From Stagonosporopsis chrysanthemi (Eukaryota > Ascomycota > Dothideomycetes > Pleosporales > Didymellaceae): a stretch of DNA of 38,021 nt. Shown piece by piece: positions 21,494 to 32,427 of this stretch. Location of the stretch: assembly GCA_022560025.1 (NCBI GenBank), contig JAFISE010000241.1:1-38021 (forward strand). Direction: 5' to 3'. Each line of letters starts with the position of its first letter. The first letter of the stretch is position 1. The notes under the pieces were generated by a model. The model saw only the letters and a list, made by a program, of their open reading frames with translations, searched no databases and was not told the origin of the DNA. The translations under genes and the position numbers were made by a program.

Positions 21494-23367
21494 ATGGGTA
21501 AATTACTCCCTTGCGCCGAGGTCTGAGGATACACCGCTGATGAACCATAGCTGCAAACCAAGATTCCCAAGAGAAAGACCTCGAGTCAGCATCTGCCTCC
21601 TCTCGCCATACCCCAACCGCTGGAGACTACACTGCTCCCACCGCAGAGGAGGAAGCTACCTTGAGGAAGGTAGCCGGTGGAATCCCACCGATCGCGTATC
21701 TGATCTGTGTTGTTGAACTCGCCGAGCGTGCGTCCTACTATGGCGCAAAGGGCGTCTTCAACAACTATATGCAGTTTCCTCTGCCAAAGGGCGGCGATGG
21801 AACGGGTGCTGTACCGAAGAGTAATCCTAACGGCCACGCTGGTGCACTGTGAGTCAGTCTGTCCGATCACAATACTGCTCTGCTAATTTCATATAGGAAC
21901 CAGGGTCTCCAGTTTGCCTCGGCCATGTCTATTCTCTTCACATTTTTGTCCTACACCATTCCGATCTTCGGTGCCTGGCTCGCTGATGCTAAGATTGGCC
22001 GCTTCAAGGGAATCGTGTGGGGTGTTTTGATCGGCGGTGTCGCTCACGTCATCATGATTGGAGGTGCTGCCCCTGCTCTGCTGAAGGCTGGTAAGGGCGT
22101 TGCACCTTTCTTGATCAGCTTCATCCTGCTTGCTATCGGTGCTGGTATCTTCAAGCCACTTGTTGCACCTACATTGCTCGATCAGTACGAGCACCAAAAG
22201 CCGTACACCAAGACCCTCAAGAGTGGCGAGAAGGTTATCGTTGATCCAGAGACTACGATCCAGCGCATTCTGCTGATCTTCTACGGTTTCATCAACGTCG
22301 GAGCCTTCTTCGCCATTGCCACAACATACGCAGAGAAGTACCTCGGCTTCTGGATCGCGTTCCTTCTCCCTGGTATCGTATACTTCCTGTTGCCCGTTCT
22401 TCTTTTCTTCATGAACAAGCGTTTGGTCAAGAAGCCAGCCATAGGGTCTGAGCTCGTCCAGTTCTTCAAGATCATTGGTACTGCTATCAAAGGAAACAAA
22501 GGCAAGCTCTGGGGTAAGGGTTACTGGGATGCTGCGCGACCCGCCACACTCGCAGCTCAAGGTCGCACCGTCACATGGACCGACAAGTCGGTCGCTGACG
22601 TCTACCGTACGCTCGAAGCGTGTCAGATCTTCTTGTACTTTCCTCTCTGGTACCTGAACGACGGTGGTATCGGTGCTGTCCAGTCGAACCAGGGTGCTGC
22701 CATGACCACGAAGGGTGTGCCAAATGACTTGCTGAGCCACTTCAACCCGCTCACAATCATCGTATTTTCTCCAATCCTCAGTCACGGTCTCTATCCTCTA
22801 CTCAGGCGTTACAACATTAAGTTCGGTCGTATCCACCGCATCACGACCGGCTTCATCATTGCCGCGATCTCTGGGGGCGTTGGTGCCATCGTCCAGTGGC
22901 GTGTCTACAAGACCTCTCCATGTGGTTACTATGCCTCCGACTGTGACGGTGTCTCGCCAATTACCATCTGGTGGCAGCTTCCCAACGTCATGCTGGGTTC
23001 AATCTCGGAGGTCTTCGTCAACATTACTGGCTACGAGTTGGCTTACGCACGTGCACCTCCCAACATGAAGTCGATCGTCATGGCCCTCTTCCTGTTCAAC
23101 ACCGCCCTCTCTTCGGCGCTCGCAGAGCTTCTGGTTCCTGCCATCAAGGATCCTCATCTTATTGTAAGTATCTCACTTCCAGAATCTGTTCCTATACATA
23201 CACTAACCTGAATTCAGTGGGTCTGGGCCGGTCCTGCCATTGCACTGGTCGCACAGACTGTCATCTTCGTGTGGAGGCACCGCAATATTAACGATGACGA
23301 GTTTATGGTTTACGAGGACGAGGTGCCAACTGAGATCGTCCAAGCGATCGACAGCGAGAAGAAATAG
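21494..23367 (+). CDS. POT/PTR2-family proton-coupled peptide transporter
   Basis: I rebuilt four coding exons: 21494-21497 (ATGG), 21551-21848, 21897-23163 and 23218-23367, giving 572 residues. Introns are 53, 48 and 54 nt with GTAAAT/GTGAGT/GTAAGT donors and CATAG/TATAG/TTCAG acceptors. The N-terminus reads MAANQDSQEKDL. POT hallmarks are the proton-coupling ExxER motif ELAER (57-61), the segment FGAWLADAKIGRF, the PTR2-signature-like FYGFINVGAFFAIATTYAEK, and about 12 hydrophobic segments with the family's C-terminal half (ISEVFVNITGYELAYARAPP). The family imports di- and tripeptides with protons at the plasma membrane and is usually nitrogen-regulated. The C-terminus is acidic and cytosolic (DDEFMVYEDEVPTE). 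The 4-nt start exon is the least certain part: the second exon has an in-frame stop just upstream of its acceptor, so some upstream exon is required. It converges on the PLC-like gene, with 205 bp between stops. Confidence 0.92.
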
Positions 23368-23572
23368 AGGTTTGATGACATGTTTGTTAGCAGAGCTTAA
23401 TGAATGCAGGCTGAATGATTTGACAAGATCATAGTTCGTTTCTCTTATGTTATCTATAACTTCGTTTCATGACCGCTGCTTCAATGCCTTTTGTGCAGCG
23501 TGGCAGACCTGAACCCAATCAAACCCTAAACGCCATCGCTATGGTATAAAACAATGTAAAGGTGTCAACACC

Positions 23573-24637
23573 TCACATCCCGAACCCGACAGCGACCACG
23601 ACAGCTACCACCACCGCCAATACGCTTCCCTGCGCCCTAGCCACACCACCTTCACTCTCCTCGTTCAACGGGTCGGTGGTCAAACTCCTCCTACCGGAAA
23701 TCGACCCCGCCACACCGTTCGCAGCGTCCACGCTCGCAATTGCAGGTCCAACGTTGAAGAAGTCAACCAGCACCGCCCACGGCACCCTGCCATACACACT
23801 CGTGCAATTGCTGACGCTGGAGCCCAAGCTGCCATACCCGGTCTGCGCGTTCGTTGTGTTGGCGTACGTCTCGTTCGGCGACTGGATGCCGAACAGTTGG
23901 GTCTCGTACAGGAAGTGATTCATCAGAAACATGCGACCGCCAGTGGAGGAAGTGGTGAGGCCAGAGGGGCGCGAGGGTGTGCAGGAGTAGTTGCTCGGGT
24001 TGATGTTCTCGTAGTCGTTTTCGAAGATGTATGTGAATTCGTCCATCAGAAAAGGGTACTCGGTTGATGGCTCATTGAGCGAGGCGACAAAAGTCATTAG
24101 GCGCGTGTTGTTGCCGATCAGGGCGTCGAGCGTTGGCCAGGTGGTGGGCACGCTGGTAGAGGGTGGTGTGTAAGCGTATTCGGAGATGCCGGAGGACGTG
24201 AATTGGGCGCCTAGGTCTGAGGCGCTGGCGGAGTCCGAGTTTACGATTAGCACGGTGACGACGTCGTTGGTGTTCCTGTCCATCCAGGTTTTGATTGTGG
24301 ACAGCCAGGATTCAAGAGTGCCTGCGTCGAGCAAGTCGCATGAGCTATGGCAGAGGTGCCATGCATCTGCGCCGGAGCCATTGTCGCTCTTGTGTACCTG
24401 TGCGGACAACAACCGTACACCGGCGTCGAGCTGTGTTGTTGTGTCGTAGTAGTGGTTGCCCGATGTGGAGAAGGATGTGTTCTTGTTACGCAGGAAGGGC
24501 GAGTCGTGAGCGCCTAGCTGTGTGATGTTGTTGTATGCTCTCGAGCACAATGACGGCGAGTTGTTGCATGCTGTCTGTGCGAAGGCAGTCGAGAAGAGGA
24601 GAGCAGATGCTGCCACAATACTTCTGGAGAGCATCAT
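23573..24637 (-). CDS. GPI-anchored PLC-like phosphodiesterase (TIM-barrel)
   Basis: A single exon of 354 residues from the ATG at 24637. A signal peptide (MMLSRSIVAASALLFSTAFA, cleavage after about residue 20) leads into an X-domain-like TIM barrel of the PI-PLC-like phosphodiesterase superfamily. Its features are NITQLGAHDSPF with His44 in the position of the first catalytic histidine, LDAGVRLLSAQVH, WHLCHSSCDLLDAGTLESWL, and DVVTVLIVNSD. The C-terminus is hydrophobic after a small-residue stretch (EESEGG, then VLAVVVAVVVAVGFGM), a classic GPI-attachment signal. The protein is therefore likely anchored at the cell surface or wall. Many sequons (NNS, NIT, NTS, NYS, NCT) fit glycosylation. 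Fungal members have unproven substrates; hydrolysis of a phosphodiester such as a phosphoinositide or glycerophosphodiester is inferred from the fold. Confidence 0.9.
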   Translation of the reverse strand: MMLSRSIVAASALLFSTAFAQTACNNSPSLCSRAYNNITQLGAHDSPFLRNKNTSFSTSGNHYYDTTTQLDAGVRLLSAQVHKSDNGSGADAWHLCHSSCDLLDAGTLESWLSTIKTWMDRNTNDVVTVLIVNSDSASASDLGAQFTSSGISEYAYTPPSTSVPTTWPTLDALIGNNTRLMTFVASLNEPSTEYPFLMDEFTYIFENDYENINPSNYSCTPSRPSGLTTSSTGGRMFLMNHFLYETQLFGIQSPNETYANTTNAQTGYGSLGSSVSNCTSVYGRVPWAVLVDFFNVGPAIASVDAANGVAGSISGRRSLTTDPLNEESEGGVARAQGSVLAVVVAVVVAVGFGM

Positions 24638-25955
24638 GTGGATGGTCCAAGAGGCAAACTGTAGGAGCGATAGTATACAAGACTGTACGTCAACAAAGTC
24701 GTCAGTCAGTAGCGAAGCAGAAGCGACAGTGGTTAAGATCGTCAGTTGTAATTGTCACGAAGCGAAATAGGTAAAAGAACATCTAAAGCTAGGGTGACAG
24801 CTGTATTATAGACAAGTAGCGCCGCAGCACACAAGTGGCACTGTCGTCAGCGTGGCTGTCGCATGCGTATCGTAGCCAAACAGTGGAGCCATACAGTCTG
24901 GCACACCACACGAGCACAGCCCCAGAGCCGCGAAGTTTCAGGCGTCGTCAGCTGTGCAGCCGAAGGCGCCGCGACACGTCCGAAACGTGGAGCATTATGC
25001 GTTCTCGCGACTGGAGTGGCCGGGACGACGAACCCAAACAGCCCAGCAACGGCGCGTTGGCATTCGGATGGCTGGACTGTGGATGCAATGTGGTTGGAGT
25101 GATGAGCGTAGTGATGTCAAAACAGCGAATTTGAGTGGACCCTGAGGCGCGTGCTGTTTTTAGAGTGGCTGCGCTCGCGTGCGCTTAGCGCTGATCAGCC
25201 TTGTATGTACCACACTGCTGCGGAGGCGTTAGAGGCGCCATGTTGCTTGTGCGCATCAAACATAGAACTGCAATAAAGCAGAGCCTCGCCCGCCTTACGA
25301 TCCATCATCTTCGCGGAGGTCTAAGTCGTTCACCGCGACTGATCAACCAAGTACAGATTTTCATTGATCGTCGTATCCCCAGCCCCCGGCTCCACTTCTC
25401 CAGGTGTACGTCAGCACTGATTCAACAATCAGCCTTCTCTGGATGACAATGCAGGCTGTCATGTCGAACTGCCTCTCGGAGTCGGTGTGCATGATCAGGC
25501 TGAGAGGTGCTTCCACAATCTCGGTACTCGGACTTGGGATCATTGTCATCACACCCTCTTGCAGCGCCCAGCAATATTCTGTATTTCCAACGTCATGGAT
25601 TTTCCAAGCACAGCAAAGATTTCAGGGCATTGCAACAGTCCTTGCACCAGGCAGGATGTGATCTAGTCTGTGTTCGCATCGTGTTGTGGCTTTATCTCTA
25701 CCTTGGCAAAGCATGGAAGCCACAGTTGGCGATAATCTTGCAGTCAATCAGAAACATCACGTTCTAGCTGACGTTGCCTAGCAGCCAAGCCTAGACACAA
25801 GGCAAGTAGCCGCGACACGTTTGTCGAAACTATACTAATTGACATGAGCTGCAATCATGCGTACAATTACGCACGCGCCAGAATTGTCGGTATGGGTGGC
25901 GGCATTCGTCGGTTCAACAGGAACACGATCTTACGGAAGCATATCGCTTATCGTC
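24638..25955. other. Intergenic region, no gene seen
   Basis: About 1.3 kb between the start of the PLC-like gene and the end of the next minus-strand gene. Short frames on the plus strand (24835-25134, 25404-25661) show no conserved features. It presumably holds the PLC-like promoter. Confidence 0.35.
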
Positions 25956-27888
25956 TCAACTGCCCTTCAGTAGCACTTCAGTCTCATCCACCGTACCGAA
26001 GGCTGCATGCCTCCCTTCGCCATTGGCGATTACGCCAAACCTCACCTTGAGGTCGGACAGGTCCTTCGTCACGCCATTTCCACCTTTCAGACTGGCGTCC
26101 TTTGCCAGTTGATTCATGATGCCATCGCCATGCGTTGTCGTGCACATGATTTGCAGGAAGCCACCAGACGACGCGGGGGTGCCGTTCTGGAAGAGCGCAA
26201 CAAGACCAGCCAGTATGAAGGCAAGTGACGCGGCAAGTGCGGCAGCATATGCAGCAATCAAGCGGAACTGGCTCTTGAGAACGTATGATACTTCGTACAG
26301 AACGTAGGTTATTGCAGTGTCCACCTCGTCTTCCTCATTGTAATTCAGGACAGAGATGGTGACATTTCTCATAAGCTCTTCGATGCGACGTGCCGAAAGG
26401 TTGAAGTGGACGTCTGTGTAGAGGCCAGCGGTTCTGTCATACTCGAAATCTGCCCACTGAGTGTCTTCGATGATGGTGTTGGTGGTGAAGTAATTCTCGG
26501 AGCCTGTCTAGGTTAGCTACGTCTACTTCTACATTGATGTGCCAGTGTACCGAATCCTGAGATAGCCCCGGCCAGCGACCGCGTCAGCAAGTCGCTCATT
26601 GTGCCCATTTGTGTCCTATGATAGTAATCGAACAGCTCAGGCATGGTGAGGTTCTTAATGGCCGTTTGGTAAACGATTGTGTCGGGCGATGGTACAGCAT
26701 ACATAACATCGTAGAAGAGCGAACTTTGGTCCAGTCTCGACATGTTCAGTGGCAGCCCGTCGGCGACATCAACTGTCACAATCTGGCCAGCATTCGCATA
26801 TTGGATGTGCGCCGTGTAGGTCGAATTCATGCTAGTGCAGCTCAGATTGTTGAGTTCGCCTCCTACCACTTTCCGATAACTGAGGTCGAATTTAAGCAAC
26901 CCGTCGGACTCGTATGGCGCTGCCATGTATTGCGCTAGACTGGCGTCCCATGCCGATGATCGATTGCCTTCCAGACTCTCGTTCTTATACAGTCTAAATA
27001 TGTTCTGCTCGAGGTCTTTGTTCGGGGTGTCTTCTTCGCAGCGCAATGTAGGCGCGGCAAAGGTTAGGCTGTAGGTACAGCTGTCTCCACAGGATGAGCT
27101 TGCTGTATCATACATTCCTTCGCGGATCGTGCGTTTCGCGACTTTTGTAAAAATGCGATCTGGTTGGCTGCCCGTCAATTAGATATGAACATATTAAGTG
27201 GTATGAATCATGATCAGACATACAAATACTCGCCGTCAACTCCAAGCTCAAACAGTGCGTACGCAAGGAAGTCGGCAGCGGACCCATTTCCCCGGTTGTC
27301 GATATTGAGAGTGAACATACTCGTAGTCTCCTTGTAGGTCGTCGGTAGCTGCTGCACCACAAGACTACCGGGCGGGAAGATGGTTGCCACGGAAGTTAGT
27401 GGCACAAGCAAGCCAAAGAACCAGAGCACGGGAATAGTCTTGAGAATGCCGAGCTGATACAGGTTCGAAGAGCTGCAGTTCAGCGAAAACAGTGCATCTA
27501 TCTTGGAGATCGACAAGGAACGCCGGCGAAGATACCACCATAATAGCTGCGTGAAGGCTGTAGAAGCAGAGGCTGCGAGTGCAGTAGCGAAAAGGTGCGC
27601 GAAGGTGACTGAGAGGGCGTTGTTCCAGCTCTGGGGAATCGTGGAGCCAACAGATTTCGTGTTGAGGTAGCGACAATAGACGTAGTGAATTATTGCAATC
27701 AAGACCGCTGCCAGAAAAGATCCGATGATCACGAGAGGTGTCCACCAGCCGACTGCTCCAATTACACTTCTTGTCTGTTCTGAGCTGCTGTCTTGAACAT
27801 CATATTGGTATACATGATGCTCCGGAGCTTTCGGCTCTGCTTTTGTATGGGTGTGCTTCGCAGGCGCTTCGTCATGTATCGAAGACAT
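25956..27888 (-). CDS. Four-TM fungal membrane protein (formylmethionine deformylase-like annotation family)
   Basis: Three exons, 27888-27224, 27167-26551 and 26503-25956, are joined across introns of 56 nt (GTATGT...GGGCAG) and 47 nt (GTACAC, TAGCTAACC branch, CTAGACAG acceptor), giving 609 residues. The first ATG is used. A hydrophilic His/Ala/Pro-rich cytosolic N-terminus leads into TM1 (about 49-72), TM2 (about 92-118, followed by WWYLRRRSLSISKIDALFSL) and TM3 (about 150-172, then FPPGSLVVQ). A large extracytosolic domain (about 180-500) is rich in sequons and has paired cysteines (SSCGDSCTYSLTF, APTLRCEE). TM4 is near 509-531, followed by a cytosolic tail. This layout matches an abundant filamentous-fungal membrane family often mislabelled 'formylmethionine deformylase-like'. 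No deformylase catalytic motif is present, so that name should not be read as a function. Role unknown. Confidence 0.75.
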
Positions 27889-29160
27889 ATTGAATGCTGG
27901 ATTGAAGTGTACAACAACTCAACCACCCCTACCCATTCATAACCTATAAATGCAACACAGCGCTGCGCGGTCCGGTCGAGCCTGCGCAAGCCATTGTATG
28001 CAAGTTGTAGTGTATTCATATCCTCCGTCTAAGGCTGCAGAAGTTTATGCTGGATCTGAGGCTACCGTGCAGCTGCGCGCCCTCGCGAGACTTGACAGCC
28101 TATGGCACTCAGCCTTGTGCGTTGTGGACAGAGGCCAAGAGCTGAGATATTCTGGCGCCTTTTGGCTAGACCACGTCGACTTCAGCTGTGGCTGCAAGAG
28201 GGCCTATCATATGCGGGCCGATGCGGGGTCTCCGCGCGCACGTCTCTTGGGTGCGCGAGTGCAAGGAGTCGTGACGGACATTGTCCCAAGCGAATCTTAG
28301 AGGACAGTGTACGGAGAAGACCCTTCCTTTTGAGTGATTGTTTGGGGGAACAGTAGATCCCTTAGTTGACTACATCTCCCACAACAAGTTTGTTAAATCT
28401 GCTTGCGCAGACAGGTAGCATTTACTGCTCACCAATCTTTAGGCTATTGAAGCTGAAATGTGATTGTATTCTGTAATAAATTTAGCGTACACAGAAGATC
28501 TAGCAAGGGTGGCTTGTAAATCTAATCGGCCAAGAACATAGAGCTCCTTCGTAGTAAGTTGACCAAGAAGATGAGGCAAGCTCGCTTCGGCACACAAACT
28601 GTTGCATGCTTATGTCATCACAGGTCACCTCAATGCTCAAATTTCCTAACTACGATTGCATGTACATCGAAGTCGACATGATGTGTAGCCTGCAACACAA
28701 TTGTAGGTTCAGTTTGATCATCAAAAAGATTGCCCTAGCTTGTCAAAATCGACTCTTTTCGCGACCCACACATATCCAAGCAAGCCACCTGAGCCTTGAC
28801 TATGACTTCCGTGATCAGACTTACTGCACTCAAATTGGTATTCGTAGATACCTGTAAAGCTACCGCTACTCCTTCATCTGGTACAGTTGTTCAGCTAAGC
28901 CCACCTGGTCTGTATCAAGAGCGTCACGTGACACAGTACTTTCACTACTCAGAAACCTAAAGGGTACTTGAAACGAAGGCTTTTTTTTTGGAACAAGACT
29001 AGAGCTATGAATATTATTGCCAATTTGATGACGAGCTCAGTACACTCATGTGATCCCCTGATCAAATGTGTTCGTTGAACTTTCGCACTTTCGGCCCGCA
29101 ATTGCGTGCTCATGGAGCATCCCGTACTTGAGTCTAGATAAACACGATGCGCTGCGCACT
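27889..29160. other. Divergent intergenic region
   Basis: About 1.3 kb between the membrane-protein gene (-) and the monooxygenase (+); it must hold both promoters. The part from about 28380 to 29060 is AT-rich with a T9 run at 28981-28989. Frames at 27950-28300 and 28606-28857 have no conserved features. Confidence 0.35.
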
Positions 29161-30804
29161 ATGATTCGAGCTAGAGCCACCATCAACTCAAGGAATCTTG
29201 CAGCAATGTCTTATCCGGAGTATGACGCTGTTGTTGTGGGCGCAGGGTTCGGTGGCATCTACCAGCTGTACAGCCTAAAGCAGCTAGGCCTCAAGGTGCT
29301 GCTTCTGGAAGCAGCCAGTGATGTCGGAGGGACTTGGTACTGGAATAGATATCCTGGGGCATCATCCGACGTTCACTCCTTCACATATCGATATTCGTGG
29401 GACAAGGACCTTTTGCAGACATGGCCGTGGAAAAACCTCTACCTCACACAACCGGAAGTCCAGGCATATCTGTCTCACGTAGTCGAAAAACACGACTTAC
29501 GTCAACATATCCAATTCAACACGAAGTTCTTGGGTGCAAATCTCACTGAGCAGGGCGAGGTTTGGGAGGTTCAACGATCAGAGGGACAGCCGGTCACAAC
29601 ACGCTACCTGATCACAGCGCTTGGCCCTTTATCCGAGAAGAACTTTCCTCAAATCGCGAACTTCGACTTTTTCAAGGGCGAGGTCTACCACACCGGAGCA
29701 TGGCCCGAACACCACGACTTCCACAACAAACGTGTAGGCATAGTCGGGAATGGATCCACAGGCAGTCAGTTGCTTGTTGCGCTGGCCAAAGAAGCCAAGC
29801 ATGTCACCAGCTTCCAGCGCAATCCACAGTGGAACGTACCAAACGGCAACAGACCTGTGACTGCGGAAGAAAGAGACTCCATCAACAAGAGCTACCCGCA
29901 GATCTGGGACGGCGTGCGCAATTCATCCGTTGCATTCGGGTTTCCGGAGAGCACGGTTCCGACATTCAGCGTAGATGCTGAGGAGCGGCGGAGAAGATTC
30001 CAAGATGCTTGGGACAAGGGAAATGGTTTCTACTTCATGTTCGGCGTCTTCTCCGACACAACCACCGACCGAGCTGCCAACGATGAGGCGTGTGCATTTA
30101 TCCGCAGCAAAATCGAAGAGACCGTCACCGACCCAGAGACAGCACGCAAGCTGATCCCAACGGAGCCGTACGCGCGCCGACCCATCTGCAACAACGGCTA
30201 CTACGAGACCTTCAACTGCGATAACGTCAATCTCATTTCGCTCAAAGACACCCCCTTCGCCGAACTGACTCCGACCGGAGCAAGGACAGCGGACGGCGTG
30301 GAGCACCCACTCGACGTCCTGATCTTTGCCACAGGCTTCGACGCCGTGACGGGGAGCTACGACGCGCTGTCCATCACGGGGAGGAACGGGCGCTCGCTCA
30401 ACGACCACTGGGCCGCACGACCATCCTCCTACCTCGCTTTCTCAGTCCCCTCGTTTCCCAACTTGTTCACGCTCAGCGGCCCTCACCACCCTTTCACTAA
30501 CGCTCCGCCGCAGATCGAGGCGCAGGTCGAGTTCATCGCGGACGTGATCAGGCATGCGGGTGCAGCCGGGGTTGTTGAAGCGACACCGGATGCGGAGAAG
30601 TGGTGGACGGATCTGAGCAATGATATCGTCAAGGGAAGTATCTTCCACGAGCCCAAGGGGTGGGTGTTCAAGGATAATGTGGCGGGCAAGGAGCATAGTA
30701 CCATTTTCTGGTTCGGAGGGCTGAAGGCGTATCGAGAGCATTTGGATGAGGTGAGGAAGAATGGATTCCGGGGGTATGTTTTTGGTGGAGCTGGAACGCC
30801 CTAG
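29161..30804 (+). CDS. Baeyer-Villiger-type flavin monooxygenase
   Basis: An intronless frame of 547 residues from the ATG at 29161; a second in-frame ATG at 29206 gives 532 residues starting MSYPEYDAVVVGAG, closer to the usual family start. Class B flavoprotein monooxygenase features are all present: the FAD Rossmann motif GAGFGG (27-32), GGTWYWNRYPGASSD (56-70), the Baeyer-Villiger fingerprint FKGEVYHTGAWP (171-182), the NADPH motif GNGSTG (196-201), and ATGFD in the C-terminal half. Close relatives insert oxygen next to a ketone using NADPH and O2, giving esters or lactones; cyclohexanone- or phenylacetone-type substrates are typical, but the actual substrate cannot be read. The 15 extra N-terminal residues of the longer form are Arg/Ser-rich and could be a weak organellar presequence. 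No biosynthetic neighbours are present. Confidence 0.92.
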   Translation: MIRARATINSRNLAAMSYPEYDAVVVGAGFGGIYQLYSLKQLGLKVLLLEAASDVGGTWYWNRYPGASSDVHSFTYRYSWDKDLLQTWPWKNLYLTQPEVQAYLSHVVEKHDLRQHIQFNTKFLGANLTEQGEVWEVQRSEGQPVTTRYLITALGPLSEKNFPQIANFDFFKGEVYHTGAWPEHHDFHNKRVGIVGNGSTGSQLLVALAKEAKHVTSFQRNPQWNVPNGNRPVTAEERDSINKSYPQIWDGVRNSSVAFGFPESTVPTFSVDAEERRRRFQDAWDKGNGFYFMFGVFSDTTTDRAANDEACAFIRSKIEETVTDPETARKLIPTEPYARRPICNNGYYETFNCDNVNLISLKDTPFAELTPTGARTADGVEHPLDVLIFATGFDAVTGSYDALSITGRNGRSLNDHWAARPSSYLAFSVPSFPNLFTLSGPHHPFTNAPPQIEAQVEFIADVIRHAGAAGVVEATPDAEKWWTDLSNDIVKGSIFHEPKGWVFKDNVAGKEHSTIFWFGGLKAYREHLDEVRKNGFRGYVFGGAGTP

Positions 30805-31635
30805 ACGGCTGGATGGGATTCTGTCATGAACGTGTGTTTCGCGTCGCCATCGAGCCAGTATTGTCCTCTTCTTTCTTCCTCAGCCCGTAGTACAATCTCC
30901 GGTCATTTGCTTCCTCGCTCGCTGGTATGCGGTATCCTCCTCAACACCAATGTGTACAACATCGACCCATCGCCGACTGGAAAGGACCCGCACATCTTCC
31001 AGCTCTTCACGATCAACCCAAGGATCGGTGCGGGGCCTCCACTCTGCCCGCAAAGATCGCCAAACCCGCTCTGCCGCACAGACCACCCACCCGGAAGCGC
31101 CCCATTCCGGCGCGTCACGACGTCAGACGCGCCGTGCTGTTCTGTTTGGCAACACAAAACACAAAACACAGCGTGCATAACTCGCCTACATGTAGTACAA
31201 AATCCATATTCAAATCCATAATCGCCCGCTTGTTTACGACGCGTCTTCGCCCTGCGTTTCATCACCTTCGTCTGCCAAATCGGCATCATCACTCACTCGC
31301 GACTATCCGTATCGAAACATCTCACTTCGACTCATTTCAAAGCAGCAAGACACCAGGGACCCGGTACTTTCTTGTCAATCCAGGTATCTGGAGACAGAGC
31401 TAGCGTGACGCGTTCGCCCTTTGACTCGGAGAACCGACGCGTTACATCGCACGAAAAGTACCCTCCGTCGTCACCAAGCACAAGAAGGGACTCACTCGCT
31501 CCACCGTGCGAATAATCGACACAGCCTTACAACCTCACACAAACCCTGCCATCACTACACCACACCACACCACACCACCCATCTCCGCGCTCCTCTCGCT
31601 ACACACGCCCTTCAACAACAAACCCTCACAGAAAC
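30805..31635. other. Intergenic region with CACA-rich 5' flank
   Basis: About 830 bp between the monooxygenase stop and the lipocalin-like gene. Its right end carries a short ACACC-type repeat at about 31556-31580, probably in the 5' UTR or promoter. Overlapping frames here lack conserved features. Confidence 0.4.
31556..31580. repeat. Short (CACAC)n-type repeat
   Basis: Consecutive CACCACA units about 60-80 nt upstream of the ATG at 31636. A simple-sequence tract in a C/A-rich leader. Confidence 0.6.
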
Positions 31636-32427
31636 ATGGCCACCACAAATCCAGCTCCCGCAGCGGCACCATCCACGACTCACCAAGAACCCCCACCTCC
31701 ACCCCCCTCAACAGCCCCCCCATTCATCACCCTCCGCACCCCCACCTCCTCCTCCTCATCCACCCACCCCTCCCCCATCACCGCCCCACCCCTTTCCTTC
31801 CTACGGGGCACCTGGCACGTAACGCACTCGACGCTCCCAATGTGGCTCAAAGCCCGCAACGTGCACATAACCTACACGCCGATCCCATCCAGCGGATCCG
31901 CAGGCGGGAGCGGACACGTGGGGGGCACGCATCTGAGCGACGTGGTGAGCTACGAGTCCTTGTCCGACGCCACTACGACCGGCGGCGGCAGCGGCAGCCA
32001 GAAGAAGCAGAAGAAGAAGAAGGCGTCGACGGTGCGCGGTGTCGATAAGCCCGCCAGCACGGCCGAGACGCGGCAGCGCGGCGTGGGGAGGCATGTCGAT
32101 ACTGCGCCGCCGCCGACGCTGCCGTCGGGCGAGGAGCTGGCGAGTCTTGGGTATACGTGGCGCGGGACAGGGTGGTTGATGGTTGCGAGTTCCAGGTGGG
32201 AGATTTTGGGGTATGGGGAGGAGGAGGGAGGGAATCAGTGGGTGGTTACGTATTTTGCAAAGACGCTGTTTACGCCTGCCGGGGTGGATTTTTATTCTCG
32301 GAAGGGGAGGTTGAGAGAGAGCACTGTGGAGGGGATTAAGAGGGCGATTAAGGGGTTGGGGGGTGAGGTGGAAAGGTTGGGGGAGGGGTTGTTTGAGGTG
32401 GCTATGGATGGGGAAGGGGAGGCGTAG
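31636..32427 (+). CDS. Lipocalin-like fungal hypothetical protein
   Basis: A single exon of 263 residues from an ATG in good context (AACATGGCC). A Pro/Ser/Thr-rich N-terminus (1-52) is followed by a beta-barrel-like domain. It begins LSFLRGTWHVTHSTLPMW (53-70) with a GxW pair typical of the first strand of lipocalins, then NVHITYTPI. A disordered insert (about 84-165) contains Gly/Ser and a Lys run, QKKQKKKK. The domain resumes as YTWRGTGWLMVASSRWEILG and WVVTYFAKTLFTPAGVDFYS. The product resembles a conserved ascomycete lipocalin-like family without a known ligand. There is no signal peptide, so it is probably cytosolic. Its coding strand is extremely C-rich at the 5' end and G-rich at the 3' end. 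It converges on the helicase gene, with 220 bp between stops. Confidence 0.75.
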   Translation: MATTNPAPAAAPSTTHQEPPPPPPSTAPPFITLRTPTSSSSSTHPSPITAPPLSFLRGTWHVTHSTLPMWLKARNVHITYTPIPSSGSAGGSGHVGGTHLSDVVSYESLSDATTTGGGSGSQKKQKKKKASTVRGVDKPASTAETRQRGVGRHVDTAPPPTLPSGEELASLGYTWRGTGWLMVASSRWEILGYGEEEGGNQWVVTYFAKTLFTPAGVDFYSRKGRLRESTVEGIKRAIKGLGGEVERLGEGLFEVAMDGEGEA

